Origin: JBLIKP01 sp047635375
Lineage (GTDB): Bacteria > Bacteroidota > Bacteroidia > Sphingobacteriales > Sphingobacteriaceae
DNA length: 18,150 bases
Direction of reading: 5' to 3'
Assembly: GCA_047635375.1 (NCBI GenBank)
Contig: JBLIKP010000051.1
Span: 1-18,150, forward strand
Shown here: positions 8,030-14,322 of the stretch, piece after piece
How positions within the stretch are numbered: position 1 is the first letter of the stretch
How the letters are laid out: each line of letters opens with the position of its first letter
The notes under the pieces: model-generated
The model's input: the letters and a program-made list of their open reading frames with translations, nothing else
What the model was told of the DNA's origin: nothing
The model's database searches: none
Position numbers and translations under genes: made by a program

Positions 8030-8151
8030 TTTTAAACGCTGTTAAACTGATCTACATTATTTAGCAGTAAGTTTTAGGGTTTAAACAAAATTATTTATTT
8101 TAGAGAAATAATTTCTGTTCAAAAACAGAATTTTAAACCTAATTTTTAAAC
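8030..8151 (+). promoter_or_regulatory. Leader of the MbnP-like operon with repeated TTTAAAC motifs
   Basis: The 231-base gap 7925-8155 holds no gene. Within it (T/G)TTTAAAC occurs at 8030-8037, 8079-8086 (the palindrome GTTTAAAC), 8131-8138 and 8144-8151, with a shorter GTTAAAC at 8041-8047. The last copy lies just five bases before the ATG at 8156. Clustering of one motif before an operon suggests regulator sites, but the region is AT-rich and this could be chance. I find no good TAnnTTTG promoter match here. Confidence 0.3.
8113..8130 (+). repeat. 7-bp inverted repeat in the MbnP-like leader
   Basis: TTCTGTT and AACAGAA are separated by CAAA and end 25 bases before the MbnP-like start codon. 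A second AT-rich pair, ATTATTT at 8090-8096 and AAATAAT at 8106-8112, lies directly upstream, so two small hairpins could stack in the 5' leader RNA. There is no T-run after them, so this is not a terminator; it may be an operator or a leader structure. Confidence 0.4.
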
Positions 8152-8155
8152 TATT

Positions 8156-9118
8156 ATGAATAAAATCCTACAAATTTCATGTGGTTTGCTGTTTCTAGCA
8201 ACCACTGTTTTCGGACAAAAGGCAGTTGAACTTCAACTTTATCATTACCTAAATGATCAAAGTTTTTATTTAAATCAAGAGGCTTCAACCAATCTCGACG
8301 AGCAGTTCAAAGTTACCCGTTTAGAATATTATGTCACAAGAATCAGCGTGATTCACGATGGTGGCATGGAGACCGCAATTAGCGATGATACTGTTTCCCT
8401 TGTTAATGCTGCAAATTCAAATTATACGGCAATTCCATTAGGAGAAATTGATGTGACTGAGGTGGAATCGGTAAAATTCCATATTGGAGTATATTCTCCA
8501 AAGAATAACGAAGATCCAGGTCAGTATTCAATTCAACATCCTTTAGGGCCAAAATCTCCATCAATGCATTGGGGATGGTCGGCAGGATATAGATTTATTG
8601 TAGTTGAAGGCACGGCTGGTGAAGGGTTCTCCCAAACTTTTCAATTACACGGACTTGGAAACGAAAACTACTTTCAAACGGAGGTCGATGTAACTCCCCA
8701 ATTGGTAAATGGTAAATTGATTTTACCTGTTGCTGCAGATTATGCTAAAAGTCTGGAAGATATTTTCATTGGCAACGGTGTGATTTCTCATGGATCGACA
8801 GAAGAAGCACAGGAAGGAATTTTTAATTTCAGGGACTTGGTTTTTTCAAACCATGATATCACTTTGGAGTCACCATTAAACATTTCGAATAATGCTTGGA
8901 CTGTTTATCCTAATCCTGTGTCCCACGGTTTTAAAGTTCAATACAACGGAAATGAAAATGATTTAAATGTTGAAGTTTTGGACATGTTAGGAAAGGTGAT
9001 TACTCGCTATGATTTAGCCGACAATCGTTTTGTGACGCTACCAACAAGTGGAGTTTATACCGTTTTATTAAAGTCAAATAGCCAAGTAATAAGCACTAAA
9101 AAAGTAATCAAGCAGTAA
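8156..9118 (+). CDS. MbnP-family copper-protein-like protein with T9SS type A sorting domain
   Basis: The protein has 320 residues: signal peptide 1-20 (cut near VFGQ), an MbnP-like domain ~22-235 and a T9SS type A sorting domain ~247-320 (VYPNPVSHGF, LDMLGKV, SGVYTV). MbnP features are the early strand VELQLYHYL, RLEYYVTRISVIHDGG (53-70), VKFHIGVYSP (106-115), the tryptophan-rich SMHWGWSAGYRF (136-147) and FQLHGLGNEN (162-171). In methanotroph MbnP, a partner di-heme enzyme converts a tryptophan to kynurenine, which helps bind copper; W139 or W141 with nearby H138 and H165 are the candidates here, by inference. The stop overlaps the start of the second di-heme gene (TAATG), so the two are probably translationally coupled. 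A T9SS tail implies delivery to the cell surface or medium, unlike the periplasmic founding member. Confidence 0.82.
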   Translation: MNKILQISCGLLFLATTVFGQKAVELQLYHYLNDQSFYLNQEASTNLDEQFKVTRLEYYVTRISVIHDGGMETAISDDTVSLVNAANSNYTAIPLGEIDVTEVESVKFHIGVYSPKNNEDPGQYSIQHPLGPKSPSMHWGWSAGYRFIVVEGTAGEGFSQTFQLHGLGNENYFQTEVDVTPQLVNGKLILPVAADYAKSLEDIFIGNGVISHGSTEEAQEGIFNFRDLVFSNHDITLESPLNISNNAWTVYPNPVSHGFKVQYNGNENDLNVEVLDMLGKVITRYDLADNRFVTLPTSGVYTVLLKSNSQVISTKKVIKQ

Positions 9119-10209
9119 TGAGAAAAAGTAAATTAGTAATCTTGGCTGCAATTGCTACAATTGCTTTTTATGCTTGTCAGGAAGACATTCCAATCGTTGG
9201 GGAGGATGTGAAATTCGATGAAACTCCCTATACTTTAAATCTTATTAATAACACTTTGCCCCCTCCTTCAATTCCAGAGGACAATAAGCTTACCGTTCAA
9301 AAGGTAAAGCTGGGAAAAATGTTATTTTTCGAGAAGAAAATGTCCTTAGATAATACCGTAAGCTGCGGTAGTTGTCATAATCAACAAGATGCTTTTTCTG
9401 ATACGTTAAGATTTTCTGAAGGTGTAAACAAGGCAAAGGGTGGTCGTCAGGCAATGGCGATTTTCAATATGGCTTGGCATGGAAATCAATTTTTTTGGGA
9501 TGGACGTGCTAATTTGTTAAGGGACCAGGCTTTGCTTCCAATTCAGGATGAGAATGAAATGAAAGAAACATTGGAAGGTGTTATTGCTAAACTTAACAGC
9601 GAAGAAACCTACAAAAATCAATTCATTAGAGCTTTTGGCTCATCGGAAATTACTTCACTAAAGATTTCTTTAGCATTAGAAAACTACATGCATTCCATTG
9701 TTTCTGACGATTCAAAGTATGATCGTTATCTTGCTGAAACTGCTCAGCTAACCGAAAGCGAGGAGCGTGGAAGGGTGTTGTTTTTCTCAGAATACAATAA
9801 GTTTTTCCCTGATGAGTCAGGCGCCGATTGTGCCCATTGTCATTCAGGAAATAATTTCGAGAATGACCTTTATATGAATAATGGTCTTGATGCCGATGCC
9901 GAAATGAGGGATTTTGGGCGTGAGTTAGCCACTAAAAAGGAAGACGATAGAGGTAAATTTAAAGTGCCATCCCTTAGGAATGTTGAGATGACTCCTCCAT
10001 ATATGCATGATGGTAGATTTCAGACCCTAGAAGAAGTTGTGGATCACTACAACGAAGGAATAAAGGAGTCTACTACGGTCGATGGGGGTCTTTTAGGTAC
10101 AAATGAAACTGGATTAATGTTGGATGAGCAAGAGAAAAAAGATCTTGTAAACTTCCTTAAAACATTAACAGATCAGACGTTTTTAAATAATCAAGAATAT
10201 CAATTGTAG
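9118..10209 (+). CDS. Di-heme cytochrome c peroxidase-family lipoprotein (MbnH-type), copy 2, partner of the MbnP-like protein
   Basis: The protein has 363 residues. The ATG at 9118 shares its A with the preceding stop codon. The signal peptide ends in a lipobox at Cys20 (AFYAC), followed by acidic QED, a context that in some Bacteroidota favours surface display of lipoproteins. Heme-binding motifs are CGSCH (83-87) and CAHCH (238-242), with FWDGR (126-130), FKVPSLRN (281-288) and YMHDGR (295-300). It keeps NMAWHG, as usual in the family, where copy 1 has GL in place of AW. The tight overlap with the MbnP-like gene strongly suggests this copy is the dedicated modifying enzyme, using oxidising equivalents at the di-heme centre to modify its partner. 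It is the last gene of the unit; a terminator hairpin follows 16 bases later. Confidence 0.92.
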   Translation: MRKSKLVILAAIATIAFYACQEDIPIVGEDVKFDETPYTLNLINNTLPPPSIPEDNKLTVQKVKLGKMLFFEKKMSLDNTVSCGSCHNQQDAFSDTLRFSEGVNKAKGGRQAMAIFNMAWHGNQFFWDGRANLLRDQALLPIQDENEMKETLEGVIAKLNSEETYKNQFIRAFGSSEITSLKISLALENYMHSIVSDDSKYDRYLAETAQLTESEERGRVLFFSEYNKFFPDESGADCAHCHSGNNFENDLYMNNGLDADAEMRDFGRELATKKEDDRGKFKVPSLRNVEMTPPYMHDGRFQTLEEVVDHYNEGIKESTTVDGGLLGTNETGLMLDEQEKKDLVNFLKTLTDQTFLNNQEYQL

Positions 10210-10225
10210 AAAATTTTAAATTTAT

Positions 10226-10262
10226 AAAGCCTCGCTCCATTTATACGGAACGGGGCTTTTTC
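10226..10262 (+). terminator. Rho-independent terminator after the di-heme/MbnP operon
   Basis: AAAGCCTCGCTCC pairs with GGAACGGGGCTTT across a short loop (one mismatch and one G-T pair), followed by a T-rich tail TTTTTCGTTTT. The hairpin starts 17 bases after the stop at 10209. It also lies just past the stop (10270) of the convergent hydrolase gene, so it may end both transcripts, although the T-run favours the plus strand. Confidence 0.85.
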
Positions 10263-10269
10263 GTTTTGG

Positions 10270-11601
10270 TTACTCACGAATAAACTTCGAAAGCCTGGTT
10301 CCTTTCTCTGTAGTTAACTTAAAAATGTAAATGCCTGAAGGAAGGTGGGAGATTTTGGCTCCTTGACTTTCAGTTTCAAGCAGAAAGGATTTTCCCATAA
10401 GGTTTATGGCTTCCGCCGAAATTATTTTTAGTGATTCATCACCCCATGAAATTATATTCGAAGCAGGGTTTGGTGTGAGCTGAATTTTTACAAACACTGC
10501 GTTGGCAATATAGGTATTTGTGGTGGTGTCGGCTGGTGGTGGGCCATCAATGCACGGCCTGTTTTCTTCAAGCCCTTCGATTTCATCGCAGCCTAAGAAC
10601 TCTTGATACATGTGTTTATTCAAAAACGACATCACCGAATCCATGTATTCAAAGGCAATCGAGTCGCTACTTAAATAATAGTAAGGAACATGATCAGTGT
10701 TGCACCAAGTTCTAAATTTCGAATTTATTCCCTTTTCCTTAGCGTATTTATCGATGGAATAGCTTCCCTCAACGGACAGGAGTGGGATGCCTTGAAAATA
10801 AATAATGTCAGTGGCATAGGGAACGGTCCCGTCTATATCACCATGCATGCTAATCACAGGAATGTTTGCGTCGGCATCATCCATCCACGATTTGGAAAGC
10901 GTGGCGCCACAAAGATTAATAATCCCTTGAATTTTGGAGGAGTATTCATAAAGTTCGTTTGTTTTCCCTAGAAGTCCATCAAGCCCTTTAGGGTTAGTAA
11001 CAGAATGTTCACTTGTATCCACATATGATGGTAGTTCTTCTGTTTTATTTAGATAGGCAATATTTAGACCCAATATAGCTCCAGCTGAAGTGCCTCCGGC
11101 AAAAATTCTTTCGGGATCAATTCCATATTCCTCTGCCTTGGATCGTAAAAAACGAACGGCAGCTTTCCCGTCTTGGATTGCGCGGTAAGCCATGCGCAAT
11201 GCATTTACCGAGTCAATAGGGGCTTCTATCCCTAGCCTATAGCTCATTGTAGCAGTAACGTAGCCATGCTTGGCAAAAGTCTCGCACATGTAAAGAATTT
11301 CGGCGCTTTTACGGTTGTTTTCTATAAATGAACCCCCATGAATGAAAAGTAGCATGGGGCGATTTGTCATGGTATCAGAAAGTGGAGGAGTGTAAATGTC
11401 CATTTCCAAGTCCATGGTGCTGGTTCCCGTTTGTCCTTGCTGGACATCGTAGGTGAAGTTTGTCCCGTAAACTACGTTTGAATCGATTATGAAAGTTTCG
11501 AAAACCTGAGATTTAAATCGGTCGCCAAAGCATTGGGAAAAGGTAGAATTTGACCAAAACATCCCTATTAAGATCAATGTAAGAATTGAAGTTTTCATCA
11601 C
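10270..11601 (-). CDS. Secreted alpha/beta-hydrolase (carboxylesterase-like) with T9SS type A sorting domain
   Basis: The protein has 443 residues, starting with MMKTS (ATG at 11601, or 11598). A signal peptide covers ~1-23 (cut near TFSQ). The hydrolase domain (~30-335) has the oxyanion HGGSF (89-92 region), MSYRLG, DGKAAVRFLRSKA, the nucleophile elbow GGTSAGA with Ser172, the acid region SMHGDIDGTVP (Asp256 or Asp258) and the likely catalytic His304 (TDHVPYY). This places it with HSL/BD-FAE-like or type-B-like esterases that cleave carboxylic esters. A short proline-rich linker (~350-365) leads to a compact T9SS type A domain (LTPNPASNIISW, LMGKSF, SGIYIFKL). The substrate cannot be deduced; carbohydrate-ester or lipid-ester cleavage at the cell surface is plausible. 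It is a single gene convergent with the di-heme operon. Confidence 0.88.
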   Translation of the reverse strand: MMKTSILTLILIGMFWSNSTFSQCFGDRFKSQVFETFIIDSNVVYGTNFTYDVQQGQTGTSTMDLEMDIYTPPLSDTMTNRPMLLFIHGGSFIENNRKSAEILYMCETFAKHGYVTATMSYRLGIEAPIDSVNALRMAYRAIQDGKAAVRFLRSKAEEYGIDPERIFAGGTSAGAILGLNIAYLNKTEELPSYVDTSEHSVTNPKGLDGLLGKTNELYEYSSKIQGIINLCGATLSKSWMDDADANIPVISMHGDIDGTVPYATDIIYFQGIPLLSVEGSYSIDKYAKEKGINSKFRTWCNTDHVPYYYLSSDSIAFEYMDSVMSFLNKHMYQEFLGCDEIEGLEENRPCIDGPPPADTTTNTYIANAVFVKIQLTPNPASNIISWGDESLKIISAEAINLMGKSFLLETESQGAKISHLPSGIYIFKLTTEKGTRLSKFIRE

Positions 11602-11730
11602 TTTATGTTTCTACTAAATTCCTAAACTAAACGGATAATTCAAAGAATCGAAGGGAAAATAAACTCTTTAATACTGTAGGCAGGTTAAAAACTTGAATTA
11701 TGGGTAATAATTAATGAATTCCTAATGCAA

Positions 11731-11774
11731 ACCTCTAAACGAAAACTATTTTTTAGACATTAGTTATTAGAGGT
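11731..11774. repeat. Two-step inverted repeat
   Basis: ACCTCTAA at 11731-11738 pairs perfectly with TTAGAGGT at 11767-11774, and AACTA (11744-11748) pairs with TAGTT (11761-11765) inside it, giving an 8 + 5 bp stem with a small asymmetric bulge. It lies about 17 bases before the REP-like element. It may be a terminator or recombination-prone hairpin; no gene ends nearby on either strand. Confidence 0.5.
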
Positions 11775-11790
11775 GAAATAGTTCTAATCC

Positions 11791-11878
11791 GTCATTTCGA
11801 GCATGGTCGAGGAACGATGGTTGGTAAGTAGGATGACGTTTTAAAACTCGTCTATCTTTCGACGGGGCTCAAGATGAC
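11791..11878. repeat. REP-like long imperfect palindrome
   Basis: The left arm GTCATTTCGAGC (from 11791) continues with GTCGAGGAACGAT. The right arm, read in reverse complement from 11878, is GTCATCTTGAGC followed by GTCGAAAGAT. The arms are ~27 bases with a few mismatches, around ~35 bases. The words 'GTCATTTCGA' and 'TCAAGATGAC' are typical of dispersed intergenic repeats in Bacteroidota and proteobacteria. A copy of only the right-arm end (GGCTCAAGATGAC) recurs at 13074-13086. Confidence 0.7.
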
Positions 11879-12078
11879 TTTTTTTAGTGCATCAGTGAAA
11901 AAGTGCAAGAGTATCAAACCAAAGGTTAGTAAACACCAAAATCCAAAACCTCCTTTTTTCTCCTTAAACTCCTGTTAGCCCGCGCAGCGATACAATGATT
12001 TTTAAGAATACGAAACCTATAATTGAGCAAAATATAAAAAGCTCATCGCTCATAACTCAAAACTATCGCGCAGCGATC
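11866..12078. repeat. Repeat block 1a: modules B-A-D
   Basis: Module B (11866-11940; GGCTCAAGATGAC ... AAACCAAAGGTTAGTAAA) is nearly identical to 13074-13140. Module A (from 11943; AAAACCTCC, T-run, CTCC ... CTGTTAG ... CGCAGCG) also occurs at 12162, 13142 and 13373. Module D (12006-12078; AATACGAAACCTATAATT ... ATCGCGCAGCGATC) recurs at 13438-13517 and ends in a small palindrome ATCGC-GCA-GCGAT. The modules are non-coding in all frames. Confidence 0.85.
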
Positions 12079-12088
12079 TTAGCACCTT

Positions 12089-12302
12089 CTTCTTTCCTTT
12101 GCGGTAAAAACTAACGAATGACGATTTAGGTAACAAAATGAAAAATGGAGCAAAATAATAATCCAAAACCTCCTTTTTTCTCCTTAACTTCCTGTTAGCA
12201 CGTGCAGCGGTAAAGTGATTTTTAGGAAAAGAAGCCATAAATGGCGCAAAATAAATATGCTTGAAAGCTTCTTGGCTTAAAGGTTTGAACGCTTGAAAAA
12301 AC
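12089..12302. repeat. Repeat block 1b: modules C-A-E
   Basis: Module C (12089-12155; 67 bases, including CTTTGCGGTAAAAA, TAACGAATGACGATTTAGG and AAAATGGAGCAAAA) differs by only one base, by eye, from 13306-13372. Module A follows at 12162-12224, then a degenerate start of D, then module E (12281-12302; AGGTTTGAACGCTTGAAAAA), which matches 13227-13248. The block touches the stop codon of the methyltransferase gene at 12302. Confidence 0.85.
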
Positions 12303-12982
12303 TAGTCCACAATCTTTTTAATAGCAAAGCTAGGAGCGTCGTCCAGCTCACCAGTGATATAGATAATCTCCCAGTTACGGTTAACGCAAAATTCATAGAC
12401 AGATTCTATCACCCCATACCTAATATTTCCATTCCAATTTCCTGTCATAAAATCATGGCCAGCAATAATTCCGCCGGGCTTAATTTTGGATTCGTAAAGC
12501 TCGAGTTCCAACTTTGTAACGGCATAGGAATGGGCGGTATCAATGTATATCCAATCAAAATAGTTGTCGGAGAAATCTGAGTAAACATCCGTTGAAAGAC
12601 CGAGGTTTATTTCAACTTTTCCACTTTCCAAATGGGTTTTAAAGAGGGAGTGTACCTGTTGTTTTTTATCGGTGTTATATCGCTTGCTTCCCCAGAAGTC
12701 AATAAGATGAAGCTTTTGGGGGTCAGAATATTTTAAGATTTTTTGAGAAAAACCCCCTTCGTCTACGCCCATTTCAGCAGCAATGCCGTTTTTAGGTAAT
12801 CGCTTTAAAAGCTCGGTTCTATTAAGTAAGAACTCAGTATTATTTATATGTTTTTGGGAAAGAGTAACCTTAGGAATCTGGCTGTCTTCAAATTTTGAGT
12901 GCTTACTTAAAACACCTCTAATCTTTAGAAGAATCCATTTGTTTAATGAGTCTGGAAGAACTGCCTTTATTAATTTATACAT
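12302..12982 (-). CDS. Class I SAM-dependent methyltransferase (Methyltransf_24-like)
   Basis: The protein has 226 residues, cytoplasmic, without a signal peptide. The Rossmann motifs are in order: motif I as AAEMGVDEGGFSQ (~69-81), the acidic end of strand 2 in HLIDFWG (~92-98), motif III-like FDWIYIDTAHSY (~143-154) and KPGGIIAGHDF (~168-178). The D-x-x-H and G-G-x-x-x-G-H-D-F pattern is typical of the Methyltransf_24/TylF-like group that often methylates sugars or small molecules with metal help, but the substrate is unknown. The gene stands alone between two blocks of the same repeat family, and its start codon lies in one arm of a perfect 10-bp inverted repeat. It may be a single-gene insertion, or the repeats may have grown on both sides later. 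Confidence 0.82.
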   Translation of the reverse strand: MYKLIKAVLPDSLNKWILLKIRGVLSKHSKFEDSQIPKVTLSQKHINNTEFLLNRTELLKRLPKNGIAAEMGVDEGGFSQKILKYSDPQKLHLIDFWGSKRYNTDKKQQVHSLFKTHLESGKVEINLGLSTDVYSDFSDNYFDWIYIDTAHSYAVTKLELELYESKIKPGGIIAGHDFMTGNWNGNIRYGVIESVYEFCVNRNWEIIYITGELDDAPSFAIKKIVD

Positions 12983-13014
12983 TATTTTGTGGATCTTAAA
13001 ACGCCAAAATAATG
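12980..13014 (-). promoter_or_regulatory. Perfect 10-bp inverted repeat that includes the methyltransferase start codon
   Basis: CATTATTTTG at 12980-12989 and CAAAATAATG at 13005-13014 (plus strand) are exact reverse complements, 15 bases apart. In the minus-strand transcript the second arm reads CAAAATAATG, where the final ATG is the start codon. A hairpin would therefore bury the start codon and the ribosome-binding region. It could equally be a protein-binding palindrome on DNA. Confidence 0.55.
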
Positions 13015-13515
13015 CTTTAAATTAAATACATTTCAATTTTACCCATATTTTTAATTTTAAAGACATTTTACAAGGCTCAAGATGACTTTTTTTAGTGCAT
13101 CAGTGCAAAATTACCAAACCAAAGGTTAGTAAATAACAAAACTCTAAAACCTCCTTTTTCTCCTTTAACTCTTGTTAGACCGCGCAGCAATAAGATGATT
13201 TATACGAACTGAATTTTTTGAATTTTAGGTTTGAATGCTTTAAAAAACGAATCGTTATTATCTTAACCTCGAAATTAAAGAAGGCTTCGCGGACCTTCGC
13301 GCCTACTTCTTTCCTTTGCGGTAAAAATTAACGAATGACGATTTAGGTAACAAAATGAAAAATGGAGCAAAACTCTAAAACCTCCTTTTTGCTCCTTAAA
13401 CTCCTGTTAGACCGCGCAGCGGTAAGATGTTTTTTAAGAATACGAAACCTATAATTTAGCAAAATATAAAAAACTCATAGCTCATAATTCATGCCCAATA
13501 ACTATCGCGCAGCGA
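12983..13515. other. Gene-free 533-base region with repeat modules (block 2)
   Basis: No gene is seen. The part next to the methyltransferase (12983-13073) is AT-rich leader sequence with the inverted repeat described above. The remainder is the second cluster of modules B, A, E, C, A and D up to the stop codon of pstB. Between E and C (13249-13305) lies unique sequence with a repeated TTCGCG word (GGCTTCGCGGACCTTCGCGCC). Confidence 0.7.
13074..13248. repeat. Repeat block 2a: modules B-A-E
   Basis: Module B (13074-13140) matches 11866-11940, including CTTTTTTTAGTGCATCAGTG and AAACCAAAGGTTAGTAAA. Module A (13142-13202) follows with the block-2-specific start CTCTAAAACC and the word GTTAGACCGCGCAGC. 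Module E (13227-13248) matches 12281-12302. Module D is missing or unrecognisable here. Confidence 0.82.
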
Positions 13516-13517
13516 TC
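13306..13517. repeat. Repeat block 2b: modules C-A-D
   Basis: Module C (13306-13372) is nearly identical to 12089-12155. Module A (13373 on) again has the block-2 start CTCTAAAACC. Module D (13438-13517) ends with the palindrome ATCGCGCAGCGAT, and its last two bases overlap the stop codon of pstB (13516-13518). A direct repeat CTCATAGCTCATA lies inside D. The palindrome might serve as a weak 3' hairpin for the pst transcript. Confidence 0.85.
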
Positions 13518-14322
13518 AACAGTCACAAAACTCACTATTCAAATAAGACCTGGTTTTTTCGTTCGAAGGGTTCTCGAACATCTGGGATTTTGGTCCGGCT
13601 TCTATCACTTTTCCGTCGCAAAGGAAAACGATATTGTCGGCGATGCGGCTGGCTTGTTGGATGTTGTGCGTCACGAAAATTATCGAGTACTCTTTTTTTA
13701 ATTCCAACATCAATTTCTCTATGGCTAGCGCCGATACTGGATCTAATGATGATGTAGGTTCGTCAAGTAGCAATACTTTTGGCTTCACTGTGATCGTGCG
13801 CGCAATGCAAAGTCTCTGCTGCTGGCCAATAGAGAGCGAAGTTGCAGAAGATTTTAATCGGTGCGAAGTTTCACTCCACAGTCCAACCGCCCTCAACGAT
13901 TCTTCAACGATAATAGCTCGCTCCTGGCGCGATAATTTTTTCTGAAAACTTAATCCGAAAAGGACATTCTCGGCAATGGATTTAGGGAAAACACACGGCC
14001 GCTGAAAAACCATTCCCACCTTAGCGCGAAGGTCTTCTGGCTTGTGTTTTTTATCGTATACATTCTCGTTCTCTAGGATTAACTCCCCCTGGCACGAAAA
14101 TCCTTCGACCTCATCGTTTATGCGGTTCAAGCTTCTTAATAGCGTCGATTTCCCTCCGCCCGAAGGACCAATAATACACGTGATACTATTCTGAGGAAAA
14201 CTTAGATTGATATTCTTAAGCACCTGCAAGTCATTGAAAAAAACCTTGAAGTTCTTCACATCAATTATCGACTCTTCCGCGAAAGCTCCTTCTTGCTGAC
14301 TATGTACTTTTAATAAACTCAT
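13516..14322 (-). CDS. pstB: Phosphate ABC transporter ATP-binding protein PstB
   Basis: This 268-residue cytoplasmic ATPase drives phosphate import through PstCA. Walker A is GPSGGGKST (52-60), the Q-loop is VFQRPCVFP with Gln107, the signature is LSIGQQQRLCIAR (163-175), Walker B is VLLLDE (183-188) and the H-loop is FVTHN with His219. The CVFPKSIAENV and QQQRLCIAR stretches are characteristic of PstB. The signature has Ile165 where LSGGQ normally has glycine; the essential Ser164 and second glycine remain, so it is probably functional. There is an N-terminal extension of ~15 residues. The start abuts the pstA stop with no gap. The stop lies inside a repeat module, and no phoU follows within the window. 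Confidence 0.95.
   Translation of the reverse strand: MSLLKVHSQQEGAFAEESIIDVKNFKVFFNDLQVLKNINLSFPQNSITCIIGPSGGGKSTLLRSLNRINDEVEGFSCQGELILENENVYDKKHKPEDLRAKVGMVFQRPCVFPKSIAENVLFGLSFQKKLSRQERAIIVEESLRAVGLWSETSHRLKSSATSLSIGQQQRLCIARTITVKPKVLLLDEPTSSLDPVSALAIEKLMLELKKEYSIIFVTHNIQQASRIADNIVFLCDGKVIEAGPKSQMFENPSNEKTRSYLNSEFCDC

Larger units (their letters stand above)
11602..12301. other. Gene-free 700-base region carrying palindromes and repeat modules (block 1)
   Basis: No credible gene lies here. The first ~130 bases (11602-11730) are AT-rich and should hold the promoter of the hydrolase gene, although no clear -7 box is seen. From 11731 the region is filled with an inverted repeat, a REP-like element and non-coding modules shared with 13074-13517, itemised separately. 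The only longer frame (minus strand, 12050-12238) is made of repeat sequence and its product resembles no protein I know. Confidence 0.7.

Noticed and set aside
6830..10209. Classical stand-alone cytochrome c peroxidase for H2O2 detoxification as the sole role
   Set aside because: Possible for copy 1, but for copy 2 the overlap with an MbnP-family gene makes an MbnH-type modifying role more likely.
12050..12238. Minus-strand frame of 62 codons in the repeat region
   Set aside because: It consists entirely of modules D, C and A, which recur in other places with indels and stops; the product is lysine/arginine-rich low-complexity and has no start context.
11866..13517. CRISPR-like array
   Set aside because: The repeats are long, variable, irregularly spaced and not separated by uniform spacers; no cas gene is present.
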